Positions 1 to 9,097 are shown, counted from the stretch's first letter. The stretch is 64,000 nucleotides of DNA from ZC4RG29 sp035304385 (GCA_035304385.1 DATGQD010000026.1:1-64000), one strand, 5' to 3'. The notes: generated by a model not told the origin, from the letters alone. Program-made: numbers and translations.

Positions 1-809
1 TCTCGTTTCGTGCGCAAACCAATCAGAACTTCAAGATCATCGTAACCGACGATGGATCGACTGACGGAACCGGAGAAATGCTCCGGACGGAGTTTCCGGA
101 GGTTACCGTAGTCAACGGCGATGGCAATTTGTGGTGGACAGGCGGGATCAATAAGGCTGTCAGCCATGCGCTCAGCATATGCAATGACGACGATCACATC
201 CTCGTCATCAATGATGACCTGGAAGTTCCTGCCGACTATATCGCGAACTACTATGCATTGGCTGAACGCTATCCCGATGCGCTGATCGGATCGGTGGTTA
301 CCGACTTCCACAACCGTAACCTCATCGTCGGCGGGGGTGTGATTATGAATTGGTTCACCGGAAAATGGAAACCTTTGAACAAAGGGAAAAGTCTGGCGTC
401 ATTTGGAAAGGGGCATGTGGAAAAGCATGTCTCCTATCTGACGGGTAGGGGTACACTGATCCCTGTTGAGGTGTTTAAAATACTGGGTATCTATAATAAC
501 AAACATTACACGCAGTGCGGCGACACGGAGCTCCCGATCCGAGCCCGGAAGGCCGGCTATCGTCTGTTGGTAAGCTACGACGTCCCGGTGTTCAGCCACA
601 AAGGCCACAGCGTTCATAAAGAGGAGTACACGCTGGCTTCACTGAAGAGCTACTACTTCGACATACGCTCGCATGTCAACCTCCGGGAAAGGTTCTGGTT
701 TGCTATCGACTCGACCGCCAATGTGGTCCACGGACTCTGGTTCTTCGCAATGGACTTCACACGCATAACCATCCATTTCTTCCGAAAGCTGAGGATGCCC
801 TGGGCTTAA
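1..809 (+). CDS. GT2 family glycosyltransferase, 5' end outside window
   Basis: The frame is open from base 3, so the start lies left of the window and the first visible ATG (78) is internal. The visible protein begins inside the family 2 Rossmann core with the sequence TDDGSTDGT, the usual nucleotide-sugar-binding segment. A DxD-like acidic stretch (INDDLEVP) follows about 60 residues later, and GDTELPIRARKAGY provides the acceptor-side acidic residues and Arg typical of GT-A enzymes. A hydrophobic stretch near the C-terminus may touch the membrane. It probably adds a sugar to a lipid-linked surface glycan at the cytoplasmic face of the inner membrane, in keeping with the neighbouring nucleotide-sugar genes. 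Donor and acceptor cannot be told from the sequence. Confidence 0.9.
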   Translation, partial: SFRAQTNQNFKIIVTDDGSTDGTGEMLRTEFPEVTVVNGDGNLWWTGGINKAVSHALSICNDDDHILVINDDLEVPADYIANYYALAERYPDALIGSVVTDFHNRNLIVGGGVIMNWFTGKWKPLNKGKSLASFGKGHVEKHVSYLTGRGTLIPVEVFKILGIYNNKHYTQCGDTELPIRARKAGYRLLVSYDVPVFSHKGHSVHKEEYTLASLKSYYFDIRSHVNLRERFWFAIDSTANVVHGLWFFAMDFTRITIHFFRKLRMPWA

Positions 810-984
810 CACGGGGAAGGCTTTCTACACCTGCTGCTAATCTTACATGCCCTAGCCAGGCATCAAAACCTTCCCTGGAGGTAGTCAACCGCATTTTGGC
901 CCGTTTTTCTTCGTTTTGCAGAATAAATCTTACATGAGAACCACCATGCGCGATATTTGCCAGTCAACCAAAAGACGTCCCCCT

Positions 985-1830
985 ATGAAAGTTGTCCTGT
1001 TTTGTGGTGGCAACGGTATCCGGCTCCAGGAATTCTCGGAACGAATTCCCAAGCCGCTCGTGCCTATTGGTAATCGGCCGATGATCTGGCATGTGATGAA
1101 GTACTATGCTCATTTCGGGCATACCGATTTCATATTGTGCCTGGGTTATAAGGGAGACGAGATCAAGAACTACTTCATGAAGTATAAGGAGTACCTGTCA
1201 AACGACTTCATGCTTAAGGCAGGCTCTACCATCGACTTGTTTGAACGCGACATACAGGACTGGAACATCACGTTTGCTGACACCGGCCTGTATGCAAACA
1301 TCGCTGAGCGGCTGCTGGCTGTTCGAAAATACCTTGAAGGCGAGGAGACCTTCCTCGTAAATTACTCCGATGGCCTCACCGATTTGCACCTGCCGGATAT
1401 GATCCAGGCTTTTGAAGAATCAAAGAAGCTCGGTATGCTGATGGTCACGCGCCCCAGAAAAAATCTCCGGGTAACATCGATTGAGCCTACCGACTCGGGT
1501 GCAGCCAGGGTGACCTCCGTGAACAAGTTGGATGGTGTTTGGCTCAATGCCGGATACTATATCTTCCGAAAGGAAATCTTCAGACACATCGACCCCGATG
1601 GGGATCTTCCCGAGTTCACCTTTCCCCGCCTCGTCGGACTCAACCAACTGGCCGCCTTCCCTTATGACGGTATGTTCATCGCCATCGACACGTTCAAGGA
1701 GAAACAAGCCCTGGACGATATGTACGACAGGGGCGATACGCCGTGGCAGGTATGGAAGCGGGGGCTGGGAATTCCCGAAGAGGTGGACCGTTCCGATACG
1801 TTAGATCAATTGGACTACTCTGCCCGATAG
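985..1830 (+). CDS. RfbF-like sugar-1-phosphate nucleotidyltransferase (divergent)
   Basis: A 281-residue protein of the glucose-1-phosphate cytidylyltransferase type, which would join a sugar 1-phosphate to an NTP to make an activated sugar. I take the ATG at 985 because the family fold starts directly with MKVVLFCGGNG; the open frame runs on upstream to 916 without family-like residues. The N-terminal nucleotide-binding loop reads GGNGIRL where most homologues have GGxGTR(L), so the usual Thr is Ile. The IPKPLVPIGNRPMIWHVMKYY segment is otherwise canonical, and NYSDGLTD supplies the metal-binding Asp. It is convergent with the next gene, only 8 bp apart. The second RfbF at 11900 has the standard loop, so this copy may use a different sugar or nucleotide. 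Confidence 0.85.
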   Translation: MKVVLFCGGNGIRLQEFSERIPKPLVPIGNRPMIWHVMKYYAHFGHTDFILCLGYKGDEIKNYFMKYKEYLSNDFMLKAGSTIDLFERDIQDWNITFADTGLYANIAERLLAVRKYLEGEETFLVNYSDGLTDLHLPDMIQAFEESKKLGMLMVTRPRKNLRVTSIEPTDSGAARVTSVNKLDGVWLNAGYYIFRKEIFRHIDPDGDLPEFTFPRLVGLNQLAAFPYDGMFIAIDTFKEKQALDDMYDRGDTPWQVWKRGLGIPEEVDRSDTLDQLDYSAR

Positions 1831-1838
1831 GGTACAAG

Positions 1839-2618
1839 TCACGCGCTCTTGCCGGCCACCGATTTCAAGGAGTGGACTACCTTACCGCCAAGTTGCTGAA
1901 AGGCCAGCCACAGAAATAGGGTGTTGGTGACGAGATAGCGTTTCCACAGCCGCTTCGGCTCCAGCATCAACCGGTAGGCCCATTCGAGCGCAAGAGAACG
2001 CATCCACTTGGGCAAACGCTTTTCTTTTCCCGCGTATACGTGGAAGGCCTGGCCCAGCCCCAGCATGCATGCGTTGATCTTTCCCTTATGCTCAGCCATC
2101 CATTTCTCCTGCTTCGGACACCCCAGGGCCACGAAGAGGAAATCAGGAGCTGCGGCATTAATGCGTGTGATAATCTCATCCTTTTCCTCCGGCGAGAGCG
2201 TGCGGAAGGGTGGGGAATAGGTGCCCTTTACGACAAGCCGCGGAAACTGGGTTCGTATGCGCTCGCGAATGGCGGCCAGTATGTCGTCCGTTGTACCGTA
2301 GAAGTACACTGATTTGCCTTCTTGTTCGGCCCGCGCCAGTATGTCGGGCAACACGTCCATGCCACAGACACGATCCTGGCGGATGCCATGAAAGAGCCGG
2401 AGAAAAACGGAGACCGGCTTTCCGTCGGCGGTGGCGATGTCGGCGCCGTTCACCACGCTTTGAAACCCGGGATCGCGGTACGCCTCTACAACCATGTGGA
2501 CGTTGGCGAAACAGACATAGGACGAATTCTTCCCTGTTGCCAGCCGGAACAATTCGTCCATGATTTCGTCGTACGATCCTATGGAAATTCGCGAGTGTAG
2601 AACTTCTTTTCGTTGCAT
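1839..2618 (-). CDS. WecG/TagA/CpsF family glycosyltransferase
   Basis: A 259-residue protein of family GT26, whose members add the second sugar (ManNAc or ManNAcA in the known cases) to an undecaprenyl-linked precursor of surface glycans. Family signs are the N-terminal FANVHMVVEAYRD region, then NGADIATADGKPV with the conserved aspartates, VYFYGTTDDIL, and PDFLFVALGCPKQEKWM, which is the most diagnostic block. The C-terminal part is basic and ends in a membrane-proximal helix (LEWAYRLMLEPKRLWKRY). The gene reads away from the WcaJ-like initiating transferase at 2693 on the same strand, 74 bp apart, so the two are likely consecutive steps of one glycan pathway. Confidence 0.92.
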   Translation of the reverse strand: MQRKEVLHSRISIGSYDEIMDELFRLATGKNSSYVCFANVHMVVEAYRDPGFQSVVNGADIATADGKPVSVFLRLFHGIRQDRVCGMDVLPDILARAEQEGKSVYFYGTTDDILAAIRERIRTQFPRLVVKGTYSPPFRTLSPEEKDEIITRINAAAPDFLFVALGCPKQEKWMAEHKGKINACMLGLGQAFHVYAGKEKRLPKWMRSLALEWAYRLMLEPKRLWKRYLVTNTLFLWLAFQQLGGKVVHSLKSVAGKSA

Positions 2619-2692
2619 GCCGGACTCAGCGCGCGACCACCTCAGAACAACAGTTTGTCTGCGCCGTCAGTTCTCAAAAAGTAAATCCGATC

Positions 2693-4078
2693 TTAATAAG
2701 CCCTCTTCTCGCCTCTGATCATATTCCATACCGTGAGGAAGATGATCTTAATATCGAGGCTGAGGCTCCAGTTCTCCATGTACATCACGTCGTACTCCAC
2801 GCGCTTCTCCATGAGACCGGGCTCGCGGGTTTCACCGCGGTAACCGTTAACCTGGGCATAGCCGGTGATACCGGGCGTCACGAAGTGCCGTACGCGATAG
2901 CGTTCAATCTTCTTGGAGTATTCTTCCAGCTGGCTGACCATGTTGGGCCGGGGGCCGACGACGGACATGTTGCCCAGGAGTACGTTCACAAACTGAGGCA
3001 GCTCGTCCAGGTTGGTCTTCCTCAGGAACTTTCCAACGCGCGTAACGCGGGGGTCGTCCTTGGTAGCCTGAAATTCCGTGTTGGTGTTGACCGTCATAGT
3101 CCGGAACTTATAGCATTCGAACAACTTGTTCTTCTTTCCGGGCCGCAGCTGCTTAAAGATGATCGGACCCCTGGAGTCGAGCCGTATCGCAAGCGCGATC
3201 AGCGGGACAACGATAGGGAACACCGTAAGGATCACGGCAAGCGAGAAGACGATATCGAAAGCCCGCTTCAGCGCTGCGTTGATGGAGATGCCCAGCGGCT
3301 CCTTGCGTGTGGTGAGTACCGGCATGGAGTCGTACAACAGTACATTGTAATTTTCGGCTACCACGTTGCTGAAGTCGGGAGCAATGCGGAAGTAGATGCA
3401 GTTGTCATCCGAAAATTGGGATATTTCCTGTATCAGTGCCTTTTCCGTGAGGGGCAAGGCGAAATAGATCTCGTCAATATTTTCCCGCACGCAGAATTCT
3501 TTAACATCGGCCAGGGTACCTTTGATCAGTGCGGGATCGATCAGCGCGGAATCCTTCTTGTCGTCGAAGAATCCGCGGAACTGGTAACGCGTGAGGTCGT
3601 GCGATTCAAAGAAATTCTGAATCGACTTGCCCGCTTGCGTCGCTCCTATAATAATGAACCTCCGTTGGTCGAACCCGGAGAACTCCAGGTATTTGGACAG
3701 GAGCTTGTACGCTACCCGCGAGCCGACGACCATTATAGCCGTAAAGAGATACACGGCTAGCAGGTAGTTGATCGCGACCCTGTAGGGTTCAAATGCGAAC
3801 ATGATCGCGCCGATCAGGGCGGCATGCACTACCAGGATGCCCAGCATGTGCGTGCTGATCGTCTTGATCAGGCTGAACTTGTTCAGGTGATAAATTTTGT
3901 TGAATCCCGCAATGACCCAGCACAGGCTGAAGATCAGCAGGAAGGAAGTTGACTGGTCCGGCGTGAGCCCGGGGTTGAGCCCGACCTTCTTGGCCAGCGT
4001 GAAGGCGATGCTGATCAAGTAAAAGTCGACGACAAAGACCATTACTTTGATCAGCCTGGAGTAATACCTATCTTCCAT
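2693..4078 (-). CDS. Undecaprenyl-phosphate glucose/galactose phosphotransferase (WcaJ-like)
   Basis: A 461-residue polyprenyl-phosphate hexose-1-phosphate transferase that starts exopolysaccharide or O-antigen units by moving a hexose phosphate from UDP-hexose to undecaprenyl phosphate. Four membrane helices occupy about residues 10-135. A Rossmann-like CoA-binding-type domain begins at RRFIIIGATQAGKS (about 140), and a fifth hydrophobic hairpin (about 272-295) precedes the catalytic Bac_transf domain. In that domain KFRTM, DELPQF, NVLLGNMSVVGPRP and the C-terminal PGITGYAQVNGYRGET blocks are intact. Length and order match the WcaJ/ExoY/WbaP class. It is divergent from gmd at 4237, with the shared 158-bp intergenic region holding the promoters. 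Confidence 0.95.
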   Translation of the reverse strand: MEDRYYSRLIKVMVFVVDFYLISIAFTLAKKVGLNPGLTPDQSTSFLLIFSLCWVIAGFNKIYHLNKFSLIKTISTHMLGILVVHAALIGAIMFAFEPYRVAINYLLAVYLFTAIMVVGSRVAYKLLSKYLEFSGFDQRRFIIIGATQAGKSIQNFFESHDLTRYQFRGFFDDKKDSALIDPALIKGTLADVKEFCVRENIDEIYFALPLTEKALIQEISQFSDDNCIYFRIAPDFSNVVAENYNVLLYDSMPVLTTRKEPLGISINAALKRAFDIVFSLAVILTVFPIVVPLIALAIRLDSRGPIIFKQLRPGKKNKLFECYKFRTMTVNTNTEFQATKDDPRVTRVGKFLRKTNLDELPQFVNVLLGNMSVVGPRPNMVSQLEEYSKKIERYRVRHFVTPGITGYAQVNGYRGETREPGLMEKRVEYDVMYMENWSLSLDIKIIFLTVWNMIRGEKRAY

Positions 4079-4175
4079 ACGACATGTAAGGTTAAAGCCA
4101 AATGACAGTTTAAAAGTAGACTCCCGGGTCAGTTTTTCACATGATGGCGGTCATCGCCCTCAAAAACTTTTCTCA

Positions 4176-4206
4176 TTGGGCATTACCCTCCAACCGGGTA
4201 AAATTG
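4176..4206 (+). promoter_or_regulatory. Probable promoter for gmd-fcl
   Basis: TTG at 4176-4178 is followed after 20 bp by TAAAATTG at 4199-4206, one mismatch from the Bacteroidota -7 consensus TAnnTTTG. The predicted start of transcription is near 4211, about 25 bp before the gmd ATG. A weaker -7-like TACTTTTA on the opposite strand (4118 down to 4111) could serve the divergent WcaJ-like gene. Confidence 0.4.
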
Positions 4207-4236
4207 TAGTCAGAAAAGCGCAAAACAAGCGAAAAA

Positions 4237-5364
4237 ATGGATAATAAGGACAGAAAGGTTGCCCTAATTACGGGGATTACGGGTCAGGATGGAGCCTATT
4301 TGGCGGAATTCCTGCTCAACAAGGGATACACGGTGCATGGTATCAAGCGCCGCAGCTCATCCCTTAATACGGAGCGTATTGACCATCTTTATCAGGATCC
4401 CCACGAAGAAGACATCCGATTCCGGCTGCATTATGGAGATTTGACAGATTCTACGAATCTGATCCGGATAATTCAGGAAGTTCAGCCCGACGAAATCTAC
4501 AATCTGGGGGCTATGTCGCACGTGAAGGTGAGCTTCGACGTGCCCGAATACGCGGCCAACACCGATGCAATCGGGACGTTGCGCATCCTGGAAGCTGTCA
4601 GATTGCTCAATTTGACCGAAAAAACGCGAATTTACCAGGCTTCAACTTCGGAGTTGTACGGTCTCGTACAAGAAATTCCCCAGTCGGAACGGACACCTTT
4701 CTACCCCCGTTCTCCCTATGCCGTAGCCAAGCTTTACGGGTACTGGATCACGGTCAACTACCGTGAGGCCTATAATATGTTCGCCTGTAACGGAATCTTG
4801 TTTAACCACGAATCTCCCCTGCGCGGTGAGACGTTCGTAACCCGGAAAATTACCCGTGCGGTGGCTCGGATTGCCCTGGGGCTTCAGGATAAACTCTACC
4901 TGGGTAACCTGAACGCCAAGCGCGACTGGGGGCATGCCCAGGATTATGTCGAGGCCATGTGGCTCATTCTCCAGCAGGAAAAACCTGAGGACTTTGTCAT
5001 CGCCACAGGCGTGACGACGACTGTCCGTGATTTTGTCCGGATGGCGTTCCAGGAAATCGGCGTGGAACTGGAATTCTCAGGCGAAGGGGCCAGCGAGGTA
5101 GCCCGTGTGGCGTCCAGCTCCCATAAGGATTACTTGCTCAAACCCGGTACGGAGGTGGTAGCGGTCGATCCAAACTATTTCCGCCCGACAGAGGTTGACT
5201 TACTGATAGGCGATCCTACCAAGGCCAAAACTAAACTTGGCTGGCAACCCAGGAGAACGGTACAGGACATGGTCCGCGAGATGGTGGAATCAGACCTGAA
5301 GCTGTTTCAGCGCGACAAGATTCTCTTGTCGAATGGTATGGAAATCCTCAAGAACGACGAATAG
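4237..5364 (+). CDS. gmd: GDP-mannose 4,6-dehydratase
   Basis: A 375-residue extended short-chain dehydrogenase that converts GDP-D-mannose to GDP-4-keto-6-deoxymannose, the first step to GDP-L-fucose. The N-terminal NADP-binding loop TGITGQDGAYLAE, the GIKRRSSSLNTERIDHLY segment, the catalytic STSELYG and YxxxK in YAVAKLYGYW, and the substrate-binding NHESPLRGETFVTRKI block are all canonical. Length fits the family. Its last codons overlap the frame of fcl, but the likely fcl ATG (5372) lies 7 bp after this stop, so the two are a tight operon. The product would supply fucose (or another GDP-6-deoxyhexose) for the glycan assembled by the flanking genes. Confidence 0.98.
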   Translation: MDNKDRKVALITGITGQDGAYLAEFLLNKGYTVHGIKRRSSSLNTERIDHLYQDPHEEDIRFRLHYGDLTDSTNLIRIIQEVQPDEIYNLGAMSHVKVSFDVPEYAANTDAIGTLRILEAVRLLNLTEKTRIYQASTSELYGLVQEIPQSERTPFYPRSPYAVAKLYGYWITVNYREAYNMFACNGILFNHESPLRGETFVTRKITRAVARIALGLQDKLYLGNLNAKRDWGHAQDYVEAMWLILQQEKPEDFVIATGVTTTVRDFVRMAFQEIGVELEFSGEGASEVARVASSSHKDYLLKPGTEVVAVDPNYFRPTEVDLLIGDPTKAKTKLGWQPRRTVQDMVREMVESDLKLFQRDKILLSNGMEILKNDE

Positions 5365-5371
5365 ACGAAGA

Positions 5372-6322
5372 ATGGAGAAGAATGCAAAAATCTACATCGC
5401 CGGCCACCGGGGAATGGTAGGCTCGGCCATCCAACGCCGCCTGGAAAAAGAGGGGTATGACAACATTGTTGTGCGGACCTCGAAGGAGCTTGACCTTCGA
5501 GACCAGGCCGCGGTGAAGGCGTTCTTTGAAAAGGAAAAGCCGGAGTACGTGTTCCTTGCCGCCGCCAAGGTCGGGGGCATCTACGCTAACAACACCTACA
5601 AGGCTGAGTTTATTCACGACAACATCGTTATACAATCGAATATTATTCACCAGGCGTACCTGAACGATGTCAAGAAGCTGGCCTTCTTCGGGTCATCTTG
5701 TATCTATCCGAAGTTTGCGCCGCAGCCCATGAACGAAGATGCGCTGCTTACCGGCGCGCTTGAGCCCACTAATGAGCCGTACGCTATCGCAAAAATCGCG
5801 GGCATAAAGATGTGCCAGGCTTATCACGACCAGTACGGGTGCAACTTCATTAGCCTGATGCCGACCAACCTGTACGGCCCCAATGACAACTATGACCTGC
5901 AGAACGCGCATGTGCTGCCTGCGCTCATCCGGAAATTCTATGAGGCTAAGGTTGAGGGCAAACCCTATGTGGAAATCTGGGGCACCGGCAGCCCGAAACG
6001 CGAATTCCTGCACGTTGATGACCTCGCAGACGCCGCCTTGTTCCTGATGTTGAACTACGACAGCCCCGAAATCGTCAACGTGGGCACGGGCGAAGATCTT
6101 ACGATACGCGACCTCGCGCTCCTCATCAAGGATGCGGTTGGCTATGCCGGTGAACTCAAATTCAACACCGACAAGCCCGACGGTACACCCAGAAAACTGC
6201 TGGATGTGTCGCGGATCAATAACCTGGGATGGAAAGCACGCATCGGACTGGAAGAAGGAGTCCGGACTGTCTCACGCGAATACGCGGAGCAGCGGAAGCT
6301 TTCCGATGTTGAGGCGGGTTAA
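5372..6322 (+). CDS. fcl: GDP-L-fucose synthase
   Basis: A 316-residue bifunctional epimerase/reductase that turns GDP-4-keto-6-deoxymannose into GDP-L-fucose. I choose ATG 5372 because it begins MEKNAKIYIAGHRGMVGS, the usual N-terminus with the NADP-binding GxxGxxG; the frame extends 13 codons further into gmd without homology. The catalytic SSCIYPKFAPQPM block, the YAIAKIAG YxxxK motif, and the PTNLYGPNDNYD and GTGSPKREFLHVDDLADA segments are all family standard. A purine-rich GACGAAG lies just before the start. It forms one operon with gmd and is convergent with the regulator gene at 6333, with a gap of 10 bp. Confidence 0.97.
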   Translation: MEKNAKIYIAGHRGMVGSAIQRRLEKEGYDNIVVRTSKELDLRDQAAVKAFFEKEKPEYVFLAAAKVGGIYANNTYKAEFIHDNIVIQSNIIHQAYLNDVKKLAFFGSSCIYPKFAPQPMNEDALLTGALEPTNEPYAIAKIAGIKMCQAYHDQYGCNFISLMPTNLYGPNDNYDLQNAHVLPALIRKFYEAKVEGKPYVEIWGTGSPKREFLHVDDLADAALFLMLNYDSPEIVNVGTGEDLTIRDLALLIKDAVGYAGELKFNTDKPDGTPRKLLDVSRINNLGWKARIGLEEGVRTVSREYAEQRKLSDVEAG

Positions 6323-6332
6323 CGCGCTGATA

Positions 6333-7421
6333 TCACTTGGGACGGACGTCTTTCTTCGTGAAAGACGTCTTCACCATCGACTCCAGCTTGTCCATTCGTA
6401 GTATGCGAATTCCCTCGCCGAGTATTTCGATGAGTCCTTCATCTTTGAAGTCGGCAAGCGTTCGGTTGAGCGATTCGGTAGCAGTCCCGATCATGTTGGA
6501 GATGTCTCTCCGCGCAATCGTGATAAGGTTTTTCTCCGGCGACTCATGTTGCGCATTGATCTTTAGCAATGCGCCGGCCACGCGCTGACGTACCGATTGA
6601 TAAGCCAGATCGAGTAAACGATTCTCTGCTTCGATCAGGTTGTTCGAAAGCATCTTAATGAATTTCCTGGCGATGTCCTTGCTTGAATATACCAGAGTAA
6701 GGAAGTCGTTCTTCGGGATGATGGAAATTTCAGCCTCTTCCAATACCTCGGCGCTCTCGCTGTGTGGCGTCTCTTCGAGAAGAGAAACATAACCCAGAAA
6801 GTCACCTTTGCGATGGATGCCGGTGATCAGCTCTTTTCCATCATAGTTGACCTTGTACGTTTTTACCTCGCCGCTGATGACGAAGTAAAGGTCGGAAGGC
6901 ATCTGACCTTCCATATAGATGAAGTCCTTTTTCCGGTAGGTTCGTGTGGGCCGGTTCTCTGAGAGTTTTTGAAACTCTTTCATTTCCCTGGCCTTGTTGA
7001 AGAGGCTGTTGACATCGTACAGATCGTTCCTGTAATTCGCCTTGAGCAGTTCACTTTTCTTAAGGCGAATCTCGATGACCTTAAGCAAGTCGAAGCCGTC
7101 AAAAGGTTTGGTGATGTAGTCGTCAGCGCCGAGGTTCATACCCGCCCGTAAGTCCGCCTTCTCGGCCTTGGCCGTGAGGAAAATGAATGGGATGTTTGCG
7201 GTTTCAGGGTCGCCGTTGAGGATGTGCAACACCCCATAACCGTCGAGCTCCGGCATCATCACATCGCAGAGAATAAGATCCGGATGTTCCTTTTGCGCCA
7301 GGGCAACACCGTCTTTTCCGTTCGAAGCGGTTATGACATTGTAATGGGCGAGCTTAAGGATACTGGTGATATTTTCGGACATCTCTTCGTTGTCCTCAAT
7401 CAGCAGGATGGTATGACTCAT
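6333..7421 (-). CDS. Response regulator: receiver + cyclic-nucleotide-binding + Crp-type HTH
   Basis: A 362-residue fusion of a CheY-like receiver (about 1-122) with a whole Crp/Fnr-like module. The receiver has the acidic pair in LLIEDNEEM, the phospho-acceptor Asp in DLILCDVMMP, the Thr in FLTAKA and Lys in ITKPF. A cupin-fold sensor domain covers about 145-265 (YMEGQMPSDLYFVISGEVKTY, GDFLGYVSLLEETPHSESAEV). A winged helix about 290-345 includes RRDISNMIGTATESLNRTLADFKDEGLIEI. The output should therefore be DNA binding tuned both by phosphorylation and perhaps by a small ligand. It is transcribed after the histidine kinase at 7453 with a 31-bp gap, so they form a cognate pair. The ligand is unknown. 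Confidence 0.93.
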   Translation of the reverse strand: MSHTILLIEDNEEMSENITSILKLAHYNVITASNGKDGVALAQKEHPDLILCDVMMPELDGYGVLHILNGDPETANIPFIFLTAKAEKADLRAGMNLGADDYITKPFDGFDLLKVIEIRLKKSELLKANYRNDLYDVNSLFNKAREMKEFQKLSENRPTRTYRKKDFIYMEGQMPSDLYFVISGEVKTYKVNYDGKELITGIHRKGDFLGYVSLLEETPHSESAEVLEEAEISIIPKNDFLTLVYSSKDIARKFIKMLSNNLIEAENRLLDLAYQSVRQRVAGALLKINAQHESPEKNLITIARRDISNMIGTATESLNRTLADFKDEGLIEILGEGIRILRMDKLESMVKTSFTKKDVRPK

Positions 7422-7452
7422 GGGAATTTACCTGTAAAAAAGGTAAATTTAG

Positions 7453-8742
7453 TTAACCCACCTGTTTTTCCAATGCCCGTGACAGGGGAATCCGCACGGT
7501 GAACACAGACCCTTTGTCTACTTCACTGGTGAATTGTATGGTGCCTTTCAGGAGCCGGACGTACTTTTTGACGAGGTTGAGGCCCAGGCCGGTGCCGTCG
7601 ATATTATTGGCGTTCTGGCCACGGAAGAAGCGTTTGAAGATCTGACCCTGTTCATGTTCAGGGATACCTGTGCCCTTGTCTTCAACCCGGATCAAAAGGG
7701 TGTCAGCTGCCACCTGCACGTCGAGACGTATCTCCTCGTGAGGGGGTGAATATTTAATGGCGTTGGTCAGGAGGTTGACAACGATGTGTCTCAGCAGTTG
7801 TTTGTCGGTCTGTATCTCGTCAAGCTCGGACTCGAATTTGAACATGATATCCTGCCGTACTTTCTTGATGGAAACAACCTCCTGTAAGATTCCTTCAAGA
7901 AAGGGTTTTATTTCCAGGCTCGTGAGTTCCACCTTGATCTTTCCTTCTTCGAGTTTGCCAATAGCCAGGAAGTTATTGAGCAGGTCGGTAAGGGCGTGAA
8001 CAGCCCGTTTTATCTTGTCGATATAGGAGAGCTTTTCCTGCTCGTAATCTTCACCCGAATAATTCTCCAGGAGAAACACCGACGTCAGGATCGTACTCAA
8101 CGGAGTACGAAACTCGTGCGAAGCGAGCGTCACAAAACGCGATCGAAGGATGTTGAACTCCTTCTCTTTTTGCTGTGCCCGTTTCAAATTATTCTCGAGG
8201 CGGATCGTTGACGTGATGTTGCGTACGATGACGAGGATCTCCTCCGGTTCCTTTCGTCCCGTCGCGATCGGCGTTGCCGTCACCTGGTAGGATTGGTTAG
8301 CGCTTACCACCTCGTATTCAGCGGCTCCTGCTTCGAAAACCTTCTTCAGTTGGGCGATCCCATTGGCGTTAATGGAAGGGTGAAAGTTCTCCGTGATACC
8401 CCGGCCAAGCCAGTATTTGATGGACTTCTTCAGGTCGGAGACCTCTGTCCCGCCAATGAACAGGAACTTCAATTTCCGGTCGAGTGCCAGTACAAGCCCG
8501 TCGGGGAAGTTGGTGGCTATGGACTCCAGTATCCTTTCACTTCGTTCAGCGGCTGCCTTCGCCGGCGTGGTTGTCGTCCTGCTCTTGGAAGGTTTGCGAC
8601 TTCCTGACGAGGCACGCACCACTGCGATGATGCCCGCTACGAACGGTGCCGCCAGCAGCAACGTGTCAAAAAAGGTTTCGCTTTCCAACGAAATGCCGGC
8701 CATTGACGATATATTCAGAACGGGTGATAACATGCGTATCAT
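7453..8742 (-). CDS. PAS sensor histidine kinase
   Basis: A 429-residue inner-membrane kinase. A single hydrophobic segment lies near residues 23-43 (FFDTLLLAAPFVAGIIAVV), a basic linker follows, then a PAS fold around 70-180 (FPDGLVLALDRKLKFLFIGG and PEEILVIVRNIT). The HisKA domain has the phospho-accepting His in LASHEFRTPLSTIL, and HATPase_c has the N box NLLTNAIKYSPPHEE, the DKGTGIP G1 box and GTGLGLNLVKKYVRLL. The true start may be the ATG at 8700, which puts the membrane helix nearer the N-terminus. It is the upstream gene of a two-gene operon with the receiver-Crp regulator at 6333. The signal is not evident. Confidence 0.93.
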   Translation of the reverse strand: MIRMLSPVLNISSMAGISLESETFFDTLLLAAPFVAGIIAVVRASSGSRKPSKSRTTTTPAKAAAERSERILESIATNFPDGLVLALDRKLKFLFIGGTEVSDLKKSIKYWLGRGITENFHPSINANGIAQLKKVFEAGAAEYEVVSANQSYQVTATPIATGRKEPEEILVIVRNITSTIRLENNLKRAQQKEKEFNILRSRFVTLASHEFRTPLSTILTSVFLLENYSGEDYEQEKLSYIDKIKRAVHALTDLLNNFLAIGKLEEGKIKVELTSLEIKPFLEGILQEVVSIKKVRQDIMFKFESELDEIQTDKQLLRHIVVNLLTNAIKYSPPHEEIRLDVQVAADTLLIRVEDKGTGIPEHEQGQIFKRFFRGQNANNIDGTGLGLNLVKKYVRLLKGTIQFTSEVDKGSVFTVRIPLSRALEKQVG

Positions 8743-8845
8743 AGAAAGTATGCCGGGTAACGGGTTTCCAGCGGAATGTACAAATTAATGCCATTCCGCT
8801 ATCCTAATCATTCACTTCACCTTCTTTCATCGAAGAAGAAAAACA

Positions 8846-8868
8846 AAAGCGGGCGAGCAACCCGCTTT
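8846..8868 (-). terminator. Rho-independent terminator reading leftward
   Basis: An 8-bp perfect stem, AAAGCGGG (8846-8853) with CCCGCTTT (8861-8868) and a 7-nt loop. On the minus strand the stem is followed by a T-rich stretch (TGTTTTTCTTCTTC), as expected for a terminator of a minus-strand transcript. It lies 38 bp downstream of the small frame 8906-9097 and upstream of the kinase start at 8742, so it would insulate that operon. Confidence 0.6.
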
Positions 8869-8905
8869 CGGACCAAATAGTTTAGTGCCTTTTACAGCAG
8901 TTATT

Positions 8906-9097
8906 CTATTTGTCTACATGGCCCAGGGATACCTCCTTGATTCGGTCACAGTTTTTGGTTCCGCCTTGCAGATGACTAGTTTCATACCTGTTACGGTACT
9001 TATCTCTACCCATCCTGACCAAATCGGACATGCACCATGAACCATGCTTTCGAAAAGGTACTAGTTGCAGCGGTTCGCTTTCCATGATGGACATCAT
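8906..9097 (-). CDS. Possible small protein of unknown function
   Basis: A 63-codon frame on the minus strand in the 549-bp space between the kinase start (8742) and the dehydrogenase start (9293). I take ATG 9097 because GAGGG lies 4 bp before it; the open frame continues upstream to 9139. The peptide is charged and polar with two Cys (GSWCM and KNCDR) and no membrane segment or signal peptide. I recognise no family. What speaks for a real transcript is the well-formed minus-strand terminator 38 bp after the stop. Its composition does not look like an antisense shadow, since no gene lies opposite. It could also be an untranslated small RNA. Confidence 0.35.
   Translation of the reverse strand: MMSIMESEPLQLVPFRKHGSWCMSDLVRMGRDKYRNRYETSHLQGGTKNCDRIKEVSLGHVDK

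Noticed and set aside
810..984. Regulatory RNA between the GT2 gene and the first RfbF-like gene
   Set aside because: A GGGGAAGG/CCTTCCC pairing is possible but the loop is over 40 nt and no conserved structure is evident.
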